DNA of 64,000 nt, from the NCBI RefSeq assembly GCF_900635955.1, contig NZ_LR134201.1:1674001-1738000 (forward strand). Direction: 5' to 3'. Under the pieces are notes generated by a model, which saw only the letters and a list, made by a program, of their open reading frames with translations, did no database searches and was not told the origin of the DNA. Shown here in pieces: positions 25,546-35,874 of the stretch. The translations under genes and the position numbers were made by a program. This DNA is from Cedecea lapagei (lineage in GTDB: Bacteria > Pseudomonadota > Gammaproteobacteria > Enterobacterales > Enterobacteriaceae). The stretch's first letter is position 1. Each line of letters opens with the position of its first letter.

Positions 25546-26394
25546 ATGTCAGTTATCAATACTAACCTGCTGTCCCTGAGCACGCAGAACAACCTGAACA
25601 AATCTCAGTCTGCACTGGGTACTGCTATCGAGCGTCTGTCTTCCGGTCTGAAAATCAACAGCGCTAAAGACGATGCTGCTGGTCAGGCGATTGCCAACCG
25701 TATGACCGCTCAGATCAAAGGGATGACTCAGGCTTCCAGCAACACCAACGACGGTATCTCCCTGATTCAGACTACCGAAGGTAACCTGAACGAAATCAAC
25801 ACCAACTTGCAGCGTATCCGTGAACTGTCTGTTAAAGCAGCGAACGGCACCAACCAGCAGAGCGACCTGGATTCCATCAACACTGAAATCAACCAGCGTC
25901 TTCAGGAAATCAACCGTATCTCTGGCTCTGCTAACTTCAACGGCAAAAACCTGCTGGACGGTTCTGCAACCGGCGGCGTGAGCATTCAGGTTGGCGCAAA
26001 CACCTCTGCTAACGACCGTATCTCTATCGGTAGCGACTCCCTGATCAACGCCAGCGCAAGCGGCCTGGCTTCTGGCACCGTTCTGACCGGTAACGTTACT
26101 ATTGCTACATCCGGTGGCGCAAGCGATGTAACCAAAGCTGTTGATACCGCTCTGACCGCAGTGAACAACGCACGTTCTAACCTGGGTGCGCTGCAGAACC
26201 GTTTCGAGTCTACTATCAACAACCTGAACAACTCCATCACCAACCTGTCTGCGGCACAGTCCCGTATTCAGGATGCTGACTACGCGACCGAAGTTTCCAA
26301 CATGAGCCGCGCGCAGATTCTGCAGCAGGCTGGTACTTCCGTACTGTCTCAGGCAAACCAGGTTCCACAGGCGATGCTGTCTCTGCTGCGTTAA
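25546..26394 (+). CDS. fliC: Flagellin FliC (short form)
   Basis: A 282-residue filament protein. The N-terminal (about 1-170) and C-terminal (about 205-282, ending QVPQAMLSLLR) D0/D1 regions are highly conserved with enteric flagellins. The surface-exposed D2/D3 part is almost absent: only about 35 residues rich in Ser, Thr, Ala and Gly remain in the middle, against roughly 200 more in E. coli K-12 FliC. ATG 25546 follows TAAGGA at good spacing. A sigma-28 promoter and a strong terminator flank it. The Ser/Thr-rich middle and the modification genes downstream suggest O-glycosylation. Confidence 0.95.
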   Translation: MSVINTNLLSLSTQNNLNKSQSALGTAIERLSSGLKINSAKDDAAGQAIANRMTAQIKGMTQASSNTNDGISLIQTTEGNLNEINTNLQRIRELSVKAANGTNQQSDLDSINTEINQRLQEINRISGSANFNGKNLLDGSATGGVSIQVGANTSANDRISIGSDSLINASASGLASGTVLTGNVTIATSGGASDVTKAVDTALTAVNNARSNLGALQNRFESTINNLNNSITNLSAAQSRIQDADYATEVSNMSRAQILQQAGTSVLSQANQVPQAMLSLLR

Positions 26395-26419
26395 TTTTAA
26401 CGTCAGATACAGTTCTAAG

Positions 26420-26450
26420 AAAAAACCCGGCACCTGCCGGGTTTTTGTTT
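26420..26450 (+). terminator. fliC terminator
   Basis: The ten-pair arms AAAACCCGGC (26422-26431) and GCCGGGTTTT (26436-26445), loop ACCT, are followed by more Ts. It separates fliC from the modification island. Confidence 0.9.
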
Positions 26451-26489
26451 CACACTAGCGACATCGTTCCTCTGATTAAAACGGAAACT

Positions 26490-29400
26490 ATGAAAAGCAT
26501 CCTGATTTGCATTGATAAATTCGAACATTTTAATCAAATTGAGACGACGTTTTGCGATGTTATCGAGTACTTTCTTCAGCAAAACTGGCAGGTCGATGTT
26601 GTTGCCAATAAGGTAGGGCGCTATTGGTTGACGCGTCTGGAAAACCATGCCCAACATCAACATGTCCGTTTTGTGCCGCCTTCAGAGCATGAACTGCGAG
26701 CTGAATATGGGCTTATCTGGATTTTCCAGGGTTATGTCAGCGAGCAGCTTAATTTTGCCCTGCGCAAACAGGCAATCAAAGGTAAGGTGGTTTTCCAACA
26801 CTTTGATTATTATGCAGATATAGATTTGCCCTACGGTGCCGATCTGGAAAATAGCCTGGCCTGGCAAAGCCTTTATTTTTCCGCGCAAATGCACTTTGTG
26901 CTGGCGGATAAAGGCATTAATTCGAATAAACTCAGGCCGCTACCGCTTTCGTTTTCACCAGAGTTTTCAGCAAATAGTGATGTTCAATCCCGCGATGGCG
27001 CGTTAAAAACTGCCCTTGTTATCCACTCAGGGAACATTCCGGACAGCGAACGTCAGTGCGAGGCTTTTAAAGTCCAGGGCATTGAGCTGCATTACTATAA
27101 CCTGGACTTTGCCGTTGAGCCCGTTAGCGCCGAGCTGATGGCAAGCTACCCGCTGATTATCACCACCGGCAGATTCGCCGTGCAGGCGATGAGGCTTGGC
27201 ATCCCGGTAGTACTGGCGAACGGCTATTCGACAGCGGGTTACCTTAATCAGACAAATTACCCCAAACTTGCGGAAGTAGCATTTAGCGTCCGTAACGGCG
27301 TTGCGATTAGCGATTCAGCCGACTGGGCTCGTGCCGTTGTCGAAGGTTATGCTCGCGCGCGCAAATGGGCGCGGGAATTACAAAAGCTGGTCAGTAAACA
27401 GTGCGACCTTGAGCATTTGCTCGAAGGTATTGTAGCGGCGCTTCCTCCCGCAGAAACGCTGTCCATCAATGATGAGGAAAGCCGCAGCCTCGAATTGCAC
27501 AGAAAGGTGATGGAGGGGCTGGATCATGAAAGTGTCTCCGTCCAGGGGTGGCTGGCAGACAGAAAACCTTCGCCAACCCGTGTGGCGATTCTTCACTCTT
27601 TTATTCAGTCTTATCCAGAGTTTGGCCAGATTGCCGTTGCGGTGATTGATACTGATGGCGATGCAGACAAGTTGGCGAAAACACTGCAATCATTAAGCGC
27701 ACAGCATCTGGGCGCACAAAGCGTTACCGTGATAAGCCAGCGTCCTCTTCTTGATGTCGAGGGAGTCAATTTTATAAGTGATAAAGACGGCGTTAGCCAG
27801 GCCCTTAACCAGCTAGCCAACGTTACGGATGCTCGCGGAATTTTAATGCTGACTGCGGGTAGCAAACTTGAGCCGCACGCCTTATTACTCTACGCAGAAT
27901 ACAGCCTGCGAGAACCGCAGGTAGCGGCCTGGTATTGCGATGAATATGTTGTTGATGAGTGCGGCGAGCCTCAGCTTTCCTTAAAACCGGACTGCGATAT
28001 CGATTTGCTGCGTAGCGTGCCCTACATCGGCAGTACACTGTTCATTACCGTAGAAAGCTGGCGGGAGCACGGCGGGCTGTCTGCGTCGTACCCGCTGTTT
28101 GCCGGCTTAGATTTTTGTTGGCAACTGATTGAAAAACATGGCCCTGCGAGCCTTGGGCACGTTAATGATGTGCTGGTGAATGTCCCGCACAGGCTAGAAA
28201 GCCTGATCAAACAGCCGAAGATAAGCGCCGAGCTTGCCCAGGTGACGAACGCCCATTTCCAGCGCTGTGGTCTTGCTGCCCAGGCAGAAGCCAATGGCTA
28301 CAATGGTGCGCTGCGGGTTGTATATCCACTGCCCGTCGAGCCTCTGGTTTCTATCATTATTCCGACCAGAGATCAGTTGCCGTTACTCAGGCAGTGCATC
28401 GAGTCCCTGGTTGAAGTGACGCGCTATCCGCATTACGAAATTATCATTGTTGATAATGACTCTCAGGATGAAAGCTGTCGGGATTATCTTAACCAACTGG
28501 CCGGTTTTTCACCCGACAGTATTCGAGTACTCCGCTGGAGTAAGCCGTTTAACTTTTCAGCGATGAATAACCTGGCGGCAGCGCAGGCGCGTGGGCAGGT
28601 GCTGTTGTTCTTAAATAACGATACCCAGTTGATGGATGCCGACTGGCTCACCAGCCTGCTTCGCCACGCGTTACGCCCTGAGGTCGGAGCAGTCGGTGCA
28701 CGTCTGGAATATCCAGACGGGCGAGTTGAACATGGCGGGTTTATCAACGGTCTTGGGCTGGGAACTCAGGTTGCCAACCAGGGGGCTGGAGCAGAAGATG
28801 CCGGGTTCCTGTTACGGCTTCAAACGACCCGCGGCGCAGCGGCTGTAAGCGCAGCTTGCATGATGGTGCGTGCTGACGTGTTTGCGGAAGTGGGCGGTTT
28901 CGACGAGCAAAATTTCCCACTCTATCTCGGCGACGTGGATTTATGTTTGCGTTTGCGAGAGCTGCATTATTTAACCCTCTGGACACCGGACTCTCGTGTT
29001 AAGCATCTGGGAGGTGCGACGCGTTTGTTCACGGAAAAATTCGGCATTGCGGCTCACCCTGATGATGAGGTCTTCATTCGGCTGCAGGATAAATGGGGTA
29101 AGACGCTGGCCAAAGACCCGTTTTATAGCGGCCATCTGGCGCGGGTAGGGTCTCTCTTCCGTCTTGGGACTCGTACGGCGCGTATTCAACCTCCTTTGCC
29201 GGGCAACCCTCTGCCGGTGGTGATGGCATCACATGTTAACTGGACCGGCTGCGGCAACTATCGAGTGATGAAGCCCTGGCAGGCGCTTGAGCGGACACTG
29301 TGTCTCGAAGGCGGCGTAATACATGGCTTTCCCTCGGTTATGGAGGTTGCCAGCGTCCAGCCTGATATGCTGTTGCTCGAACTCCCACTCGACGATCGCT

Positions 29401-30182
29401 TACCGGCTATGATGCAGCAGTATCGCACGGTCAGCTCGGCCAAACTTGTGCTTGAGTATGATGACAATTATTTGAATCTCTCGGCGAAAAACGCCATGGC
29501 GTCTAACTTGCCAAAAGATATGCAGCGCCGCCTGCAGCTGCTTTCTGAGCAAGCTGACTGGCTGGTGGTTTCGACGGAACCGCTTGCTCATGCATACCGT
29601 GAGTTCCACAGTGATATTCGTGTGGCGCAAAACCGCCTCCATGTCGAGCAGTGGGCACATCTGAAGAGCCGTAAACGTGAGGGTAAAAAGCCTCGAGTCG
29701 GCTGGGCGGGAGGCAGCAGTCACACAGGCGATCTTGAGCTTTTATTGCCGCTCATGAAGGCGCTTGAGGATGAGGTCGACTGGGTATTTATGGGCATGAA
29801 GCCAGAGGGGGTACGCTGCGAATTCCATCTTGCGGTGCCGTTTGAGCTGTACCCGGAAAAACTGAGTACGCTGGATTTAGATCTTGCTCTGGTGCCGCTT
29901 GAGAATAACGTGTTCAACGAATGCAAAAGCAATCTTCGTTTGCTGGAGTTGGGCGCCTGTGGCGTACCGATTATCTGTACCGATATTGAACCTTATCGCG
30001 GTGATTTACCGGTTACCCGACTGCCAAACCGCTTTGCAACATGGTTAAGTGTTATTCGGGAGCAACTGGCCGATCGACAGGCGTTAAGCCTGCGTGGTGA
30101 TGAGCTGCGAGCGGCTATCCACAAGGACTGGCTGCTGCAGAATGAAGGACTCAACGACTGGAAGCAGGCCTGGCTAGGCTAA
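26490..30182 (+). CDS. Large multidomain glycosyltransferase, probable flagellin glycosyltransferase
   Basis: A 1230-residue protein in three blocks. Residues 1 to about 330 look like a glycosyltransferase-B-type or CgeB-like part. A GT2 (GT-A fold) domain spans about 618-870, with VSIIIPTRDQ, the metal site in FLNNDTQ (around 709) and a later GDVDLCLRL motif. A C-terminal GT4-like part (about 910-1230) ends with NECKSNLRLLELGACGVPI. The whole resembles Fgt1-type flagellin glycosyltransferases and O-antigen polymer enzymes. No signal peptide or membrane segment is seen, so it should act in the cytoplasm on FliC before export. I use ATG 26490, because the longer reading frame starts within the fliC terminator. 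The sugar and the sites are not known. Confidence 0.8.
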   Translation: MKSILICIDKFEHFNQIETTFCDVIEYFLQQNWQVDVVANKVGRYWLTRLENHAQHQHVRFVPPSEHELRAEYGLIWIFQGYVSEQLNFALRKQAIKGKVVFQHFDYYADIDLPYGADLENSLAWQSLYFSAQMHFVLADKGINSNKLRPLPLSFSPEFSANSDVQSRDGALKTALVIHSGNIPDSERQCEAFKVQGIELHYYNLDFAVEPVSAELMASYPLIITTGRFAVQAMRLGIPVVLANGYSTAGYLNQTNYPKLAEVAFSVRNGVAISDSADWARAVVEGYARARKWARELQKLVSKQCDLEHLLEGIVAALPPAETLSINDEESRSLELHRKVMEGLDHESVSVQGWLADRKPSPTRVAILHSFIQSYPEFGQIAVAVIDTDGDADKLAKTLQSLSAQHLGAQSVTVISQRPLLDVEGVNFISDKDGVSQALNQLANVTDARGILMLTAGSKLEPHALLLYAEYSLREPQVAAWYCDEYVVDECGEPQLSLKPDCDIDLLRSVPYIGSTLFITVESWREHGGLSASYPLFAGLDFCWQLIEKHGPASLGHVNDVLVNVPHRLESLIKQPKISAELAQVTNAHFQRCGLAAQAEANGYNGALRVVYPLPVEPLVSIIIPTRDQLPLLRQCIESLVEVTRYPHYEIIIVDNDSQDESCRDYLNQLAGFSPDSIRVLRWSKPFNFSAMNNLAAAQARGQVLLFLNNDTQLMDADWLTSLLRHALRPEVGAVGARLEYPDGRVEHGGFINGLGLGTQVANQGAGAEDAGFLLRLQTTRGAAAVSAACMMVRADVFAEVGGFDEQNFPLYLGDVDLCLRLRELHYLTLWTPDSRVKHLGGATRLFTEKFGIAAHPDDEVFIRLQDKWGKTLAKDPFYSGHLARVGSLFRLGTRTARIQPPLPGNPLPVVMASHVNWTGCGNYRVMKPWQALERTLCLEGGVIHGFPSVMEVASVQPDMLLLELPLDDRLPAMMQQYRTVSSAKLVLEYDDNYLNLSAKNAMASNLPKDMQRRLQLLSEQADWLVVSTEPLAHAYREFHSDIRVAQNRLHVEQWAHLKSRKREGKKPRVGWAGGSSHTGDLELLLPLMKALEDEVDWVFMGMKPEGVRCEFHLAVPFELYPEKLSTLDLDLALVPLENNVFNECKSNLRLLELGACGVPIICTDIEPYRGDLPVTRLPNRFATWLSVIREQLADRQALSLRGDELRAAIHKDWLLQNEGLNDWKQAWLG

Positions 30183-30376
30183 TTATTCATGATCGACAGC
30201 TTGCCCTGCGGGGCAAGCGTTAATGCCAGGATATAGCCCCCAATCCCCACGGTTATTCATCCCTTAGTTCATCCTGTCTGCGGCAGAATATCCATAATAC
30301 CGGCCAGTGAGCCGTTTAACTTGCCTGACGGTGGCGGAGTCTTAGCCGTAGCCGTTCCTCATTTCAGGAAATGAAG
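30183..30376. other. Gap between the two glycosyltransferase genes
   Basis: About 190 bases with an eight-pair hairpin GCTTGCCC/GGGGCAAGC (about 30199-30217) that lacks a clear T run. The gap suggests the second glycosyltransferase gene has its own promoter, but none is obvious to me. Confidence 0.4.
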
Positions 30377-33300
30377 ATGTCACCTCAGCTTGAATATCCT
30401 TACCTCCTAATGGCCCCGAATTACCGTGAATCCTCTCTTGGTATTCAGGTAATGCACCGGCTTTGCCATAACATTAACGAGGCTGGGGGTAGAGCATGGA
30501 TGGTGGGCTGCACGGTTAACCCGCAGTGGAATACGCCAGCATTAACCAATGAAGAGTATCAGACGCTCTTATCGGGAGACCTGCCGTGGATCGCTGTTTA
30601 TCCCGAGGTGGTTTCGGGGAATCCACTTTCGGCGCCGATTTGTGTTCGCTATATGCTTAATCGTGAAGGCGTGATTGCGGGGAATACGATCGACGCTGGC
30701 CCTGACGATCTTTTTTTCTGGTATCGCGCAGAGTTTGCTGAGAAAGAGGCAACGCCTGATTTACTGAAAATTGAAAGCTATGACATCGATCTTTTTCAGG
30801 ATGAGGGCGGTGTAAGAGATCGGGATCTTCTGTATGTCAACCGCGTGCCTGAAGACCGCATCGACTGGGCTCGTCTGCCGGCAAATATTACCGTGCTGTC
30901 AATGCGCAATCCTTTGTCATTTGAGCAGCTCGCCGCCGTGCTAAAGCGAGGACGCAGGCTTTATACCTATGAATCTTCAGGAACATGCATATTGGCAATG
31001 CTGTGCGGCTGTCCTGTTATAGGGCTTGAAGCACAGGGCTATGAAAAATATGCGCTCAATGAGAGCTTTTTGTCTGATTATGGTGAGTACAGTTTTACCA
31101 AAACCGATACTCCTGAATCACTTAATCAAGTGCGGCAGCACATGGGAGAATTTCGCGAAAATTTCCTTACCCAACGTGCCGTAACAGACCGTCAGTTTGA
31201 AGTATTCCTTCAACTTTCCCAGCGTGAAGCAGGGAAACTATCACAGCGCCAGTACCTCAGCACTTTAGCGGGTTGGGTAAAACATCGTTCGCTGCCGGTA
31301 TTGCCCGATGTTCTGAACGCAAACAGGAAGATGCCCCGGCTGCTGGTGGTGATAAATCAAAACGAGTCGTCTCATGAAGCCGTTAGCGAGACGCTGAATT
31401 CTCTCCTTCCACAGCTGGTATCCTCCCCGGGAAGTAGAGTATTGGTTGTAGGCCAGAGTCTGGATAACTGCAGTGCAGACGAATGTGTAGAGTTCGTGGC
31501 CGAGCATGACTGGAAGCGGCGTGTACAACGTTACGCAGAACGCGCAGCATTTGACTGGTTGCACTGTATTGATGCCGGAGTGACCTACGCGGCGGAAGGA
31601 TTAACGCTTTGCGCACGAGCGCTGTTATCCGTCGGAAGCTGTAAAGCGATTTATCCTGATGAAGTTTTGTTGAGTCAAGATGGCGGCTATAAACCAGCGT
31701 TTAAACCAGACTTCAATCTGGACCTTTTTTTAAGCTCTCCCCATCGTTATTTGCGACGGGGATTTATTGAACGCCAGGCGCTGCTGGATGTGGGCGGAAT
31801 CTCCTCTGCCTTTAGCGGGGCCTTTGAGTTTGACCTGGCGGTCAAACTATTTAGCCGGTTTGACATTGCTGCTCTGGGCCATTTCAGCGAGCTGGTTTCT
31901 GTTGTCCCAGAAGCCATATTTGACATGACAAACGAGCGTGAAGAACAGCAGATCCTTGAGGCGTACTTGTCAAACCGTGGATTTGTTGCAGCCCAGGTGC
32001 TGCGTAAGTCCTCCTCAGGCGTGTGGAAGATAAGCTATGGATCGCCTTCAGCAGAAATGGTCAGCGTCCTGATGCTGGCTGGGGATACGCCAGCTTTGTT
32101 AACCCGTTGTGTGGTGAGCTTTATTCAAACTACGCCTTGGACGCATTATGAGATCATCATTGTTCAACCCCATACGGTCAATGAAGCGATGCGGCAGGCA
32201 ATCGCTCATCTTGTAGAAAGCTATCCGGCTTGTGTTCGGGGGGCATGTTACGACGGAAACGCAAAACCCAGCGAGGATGTTGAACCAGGCGATTGAGACT
32301 GCGCGTGGTGACCTGTTACTGCTGGTCGATAATACTATGCTATTTGTGTTAGACAGCTGGCTACCAGAACTTCTCAACCATACCCTTCGCCCGGAGGTAG
32401 GCCTGGTCGGTCCCAAAATTATTAATACCAGCCAGCAAGTCTTCAGTGCCGGATTGATTCTTGGCGCTGAGGAGTGGGTAGCTCAGGCTGGATGGGGGGC
32501 TAACCTGAGAGATGAAGGTTATATGGCGCGCCTGCAGAGCGACCAAAATTATTCGGCTCTCAGTCATCTGTGCATTATGTTTCGAAAAGTGGCCTGGGAA
32601 GGCGCCGGCGGCTTTGACGAGAGTTACTCTTCCCTCGAACTGACGACCACGGCCTTTTGCCTTGCCGTGCGAGAAAGCGGTTATTTCGCCGTATGGACAC
32701 CTTATAGCATTGTGGCTTCAGACAGAAACGTGGAGAGCTTTGCTGACTTACGCTACGGTGAGGAAAAACAAAGTATTATCGCTCGTTACGCGAGTCTGTT
32801 CCGCGATGACCCTGCTTATAACAAAAAGCTGTCTTTGCGCTTCCCGCTGTTTAAAGAAGAGAGAAATCTTTCGCAGCACTGGAACCCGGTAAGAGAGACC
32901 GGGATACCGACATTTTTAGTCATAGGGCGAGATTTTTCCGCAGGGAATGTCGCCAGATTTATTCAGCTGTGCGAAGCCACCGGGCAGCAGGGAAAAGCCA
33001 ATTTTTGTCTTCTCGATAATTGCCCTTCCTTTACTGAAATATTGCGCCTATCCCCGCAGGGGATTGTGATTTTTGGCGACATCAGTAGCGAAATAAAGCA
33101 AGCGATAAGCCGATACAAAACGCTGTCTAAATGCAGCGTGAAATATTTGGTAAGCGAACGCGAGATACCCGCCGGTGAAGAAAGCATCCTGATAAAGGAT
33201 GTTGTGGATAGCATGCTGGTGGAGAGTCTCGAACAAAAGGGACAATTAGAAAGAAGCGGTATAGTCACGCAGTTATTACCTCCAGCCCTTGTAGAAGATT

Positions 33301-33797
33301 GGTGCGCAATGCCGGAGAGCATTGAGGTCAAACGCATCAAAAAAGTGGCAGTTTGTATGCCCGATCAATTAAACCACGATGAGTGTGCCTTTTTGGGCAG
33401 GTATATTGAGCTGACGGCAGAGAAAGTGGACTGGGTTCTTTTAGGTGAGCATCCAGCACCGTGGCGCCCATGGGTAAAAGAGACCAGAAGGGTTCGTGGC
33501 GCAACACTTTCGCCTTTTCAACTCAATGAGATCAAAGCCGATTTGTTTGTTTTGCCGCAGCGGGCAGGGGAGGACTGGAGTGGCGACAACCACAGAACAA
33601 TACGTGAGTTTGCTGCCTGCGGTATCCCGACATTGAAGCTGGAGATGACGGTCTGTCCTGATGGTAAAGACCTTAGTCTTTTCCTCTCAACCCTTGACCG
33701 TGAAGTGGCCGGGAATCTGGCTATTACAACCCAGAAATACTATGAGTTTACAGGATCTAAAGTGGATGCTTTTGTACGCATATTATCAACAGAGTGA
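30377..33797 (+). pseudogene. Second large glycosyltransferase, split by a frameshift at a G6 run
   Basis: Two overlapping reading frames (30377-32296 and from about 32232 to 33797) are parts of one gene. The first runs to ...YPACVRG and then ends after an unrelated tail; the second continues GHVTTETQNPARMLNQ. The switch lies at six Gs, 32238-32243; with five Gs a single protein of about 1139 residues results. It is a diverged paralogue of the preceding gene (compare KPDFNLDLFLSS with KPDCDIDLLRSV, and TLRPEVGLVGPKI with ALRPEVGAVGARL). In its second GT2 domain the metal motif reads VDNT where the paralogue has NNDT, and the DVDLCLRL motif has become ELTTTAFCL. ATG 30377 fits AGGA (30366-30369) better than ATG 30371. 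It may be inactive, phase-variable or a sequencing artefact. Confidence 0.8.
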
Positions 33798-33909
33798 CGC
33801 AGCATGCCGTTAAGGAAATAGCGCTAAGAATTGGTGCTTATTGAGCCGATAGGTTTTGATCGGCTTCATTATGCTATCGGTAGCGCTATTTTACGTAACA
33901 GGTTGCTTC

Positions 33910-35058
33910 ATGAGCAAGAATATCTACGTCACCAGCCCACTCCTTCCTCCGCTTGAAGAGTTTATTCCTTATCTTGAGCGGATTTGGGAAAATAAAAATC
34001 TAACCAATGGTGGCGTTTTCCATCAGCGTCTGGAGCGGGAACTGGCCGAGTATTTGGGCGTAGAGCACCTTTGCCTGTTCTCGAATGGTACGCTGGCGTT
34101 ATTAACCGCATTGCAGGCCCTGCGCATTACTGGCGAAGTTATCACTACGCCATACTCATTTGTTGCCACCTCACACTCATTGCTATGGAATGGCTTAACG
34201 CCGGTGTTTGCCGATATCGATCCTGTTACCTGCAACATTGATCCGAATAAACTCGAGCAGCTTATTACGCCTGCAACATCCGCAATTTTACCGGTGCACT
34301 GTTATGGTATTCCTTGTGATGTTGAACGGATCCAGGGGATTGCGGATGCGTGGGGGTTAAAGGTCATTTATGACGCGGCCCATGCGTTTGGCGTTAAGCA
34401 GGATGGGCAAAGCGTACTGCGATACGGCGATCTGTCAATTTTAAGCTTCCACGCGACTAAAGTTTTTAACACTTTCGAAGGTGGCGCGATCATCTGTCCG
34501 GACGCCAAAATGAAGCAGCGTATTGATTACCTGAAAAACTTTGGCTTTGCGGGGGAAACGACGGTCGTTGCGCCAGGGATTAATGCCAAAATGAATGAGG
34601 TTCAGGCTTCATTTGGTCTGGTGCAATTACAGCATATCGATCGTGCATTGAATGAAAGAGAGCATATCTACAGGCGCTATTGTGAATTACTGGCAGACGT
34701 TCCTGAAATCAGCACGTTCAGTGCTCCGGACAACGTGGAATGGAACCACGCCTATTTTCCGGTATTGATTAATGATAGCTATCCGTTGAGTCGCGATGGT
34801 TTGTATGATTATCTGAAACAACATGACATTTATGCCAGACGTTATTTTTATCCATTGATCAGCACATTCTCTATGTATCGACATTTACCTTCTGCCCAGG
34901 CTGACTCTTTACCTGTGGCGAGCGCCGTATCGGAAAAAATATTATGCCTGCCCATTTTTCCGGGGCTAAAGGACGAGGATCTGCAACGTATCATCACCCT
35001 GATTCGTCAACCTATTGCTAACTCAACTACCCCTCTCTTAACGGATGATGTGGCATGA
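33910..35058 (+). CDS. DegT/DnrJ/EryC1/StrS sugar aminotransferase, VioA-like
   Basis: A 382-residue PLP enzyme that should add an amino group to a nucleotide-linked 4-keto sugar. The PLP lysine is Lys184 (SFHATKVFNTFEGG) and the ring-stacking Asp is Asp155 (YDAAHAFG). The N-terminus (VTSPLLPPLEEF, IWENKNLTNGG) strongly recalls VioA, which makes dTDP-4-amino-4,6-dideoxyglucose. I start at ATG 33910 after AGG (33900-33902); an upstream in-frame extension would add a hydrophobic stretch that is foreign to this family. No dehydratase gene is in the island, so the 4-keto sugar must come from elsewhere, such as an RmlB/RffG enzyme. It overlaps the acyltransferase gene by four bases. Confidence 0.83.
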   Translation: MSKNIYVTSPLLPPLEEFIPYLERIWENKNLTNGGVFHQRLERELAEYLGVEHLCLFSNGTLALLTALQALRITGEVITTPYSFVATSHSLLWNGLTPVFADIDPVTCNIDPNKLEQLITPATSAILPVHCYGIPCDVERIQGIADAWGLKVIYDAAHAFGVKQDGQSVLRYGDLSILSFHATKVFNTFEGGAIICPDAKMKQRIDYLKNFGFAGETTVVAPGINAKMNEVQASFGLVQLQHIDRALNEREHIYRRYCELLADVPEISTFSAPDNVEWNHAYFPVLINDSYPLSRDGLYDYLKQHDIYARRYFYPLISTFSMYRHLPSAQADSLPVASAVSEKILCLPIFPGLKDEDLQRIITLIRQPIANSTTPLLTDDVA

Positions 35059-35705
35059 GATTAGGTATTTTAGGTGGCGGTGGATTGGGGCGGGAAGTCC
35101 TGGTCCTGGCCCGACAGATTAACTCCGCAGGCCGATGGAGTGAGATTTTTATCATCGATGACTTCATTGCGGCTAAAGAGATGCAGGGCGTTAAAGTCGT
35201 TCGTTCCTCTGAGGCGGTCTATGACGATGTAGAATTAGTTATTGCCATCGGTGAGCCCTCTGTCCGTGAAACGCTCGCTAAGCAATTTATAACGAAGTGT
35301 CCTCTTGCGACCTTGATTCATCCACAGGTATTTATTCCTGAAGATACGAAAATTAGCGCTGGTTGCATTATCTTTCCCGGTGTCTTTATCTCTTGCAATG
35401 TTACGCTGGGTGATAATTGTATTGTTCAAGCTCAAAGCGTTATTGCTCATGACTGTACGATAGGGGCGCACACGGTATTCGCCAGTCACGTTACGCTGGC
35501 TGGCCGTTGCCGTTTGGGAGAACGAGTATTTCTGGGAATGAGCTGTGCGGTAAAAGAGAACACAGAGATTGGTAACGATGTCATTATTGGTATGGGAGCG
35601 ATGGTGTTTACTGCTATTTCGGACCGCAGTATTGCCCGTGGCAACCCTGCGGTCGTCACCGTTAATGAGTTGTGCAGAAAGGTATTTAACTCCCGCAATG
35701 AATGA
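35055..35705 (+). CDS. PglD/NeuD/VioB-like sugar N-acyltransferase
   Basis: A 216-residue enzyme with an N-terminal Rossmann-like part (GILGGGGLGREV, 4-15) and a C-terminal left-handed beta-helix of hexapeptide repeats (about 95-205). The candidate catalytic base is His132 in AHDCTIGAH, equivalent to the PglD histidine. It would acetylate (or otherwise acylate) the 4-amino group made by the preceding aminotransferase. The ATGA overlap indicates coupled translation with that gene. Together they could supply a Qui4N-acyl-type sugar for flagellin; the acyl donor cannot be read from sequence. Confidence 0.82.
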   Translation: MRLGILGGGGLGREVLVLARQINSAGRWSEIFIIDDFIAAKEMQGVKVVRSSEAVYDDVELVIAIGEPSVRETLAKQFITKCPLATLIHPQVFIPEDTKISAGCIIFPGVFISCNVTLGDNCIVQAQSVIAHDCTIGAHTVFASHVTLAGRCRLGERVFLGMSCAVKENTEIGNDVIIGMGAMVFTAISDRSIARGNPAVVTVNELCRKVFNSRNE

Positions 35706-35874
35706 GATAATTATGTCGTTTATGCCCAGCAATTAAAAATAATGTTTTTTTGTAAAAAGATGAGATAAATCGATAATCGATCAGAATTTCGACTTTTTGA
35801 TGATAACCCCCAAATAACCCCCCATTTCACCCACTATTCATCCGATTAAAACCCCTGCAGAAACGGATAATCAT

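Noticed and set aside
25549..26433. A 294-codon open frame opposite fliC
   Set aside because: It mirrors the strongly biased codons of flagellin and is not a plausible protein.
32232..33797. A separate glycosyltransferase gene starting with GTG at 32232
   Set aside because: It has no ribosome site, starts inside a domain and continues the preceding frame across a G6 run, so it is the second half of one gene.
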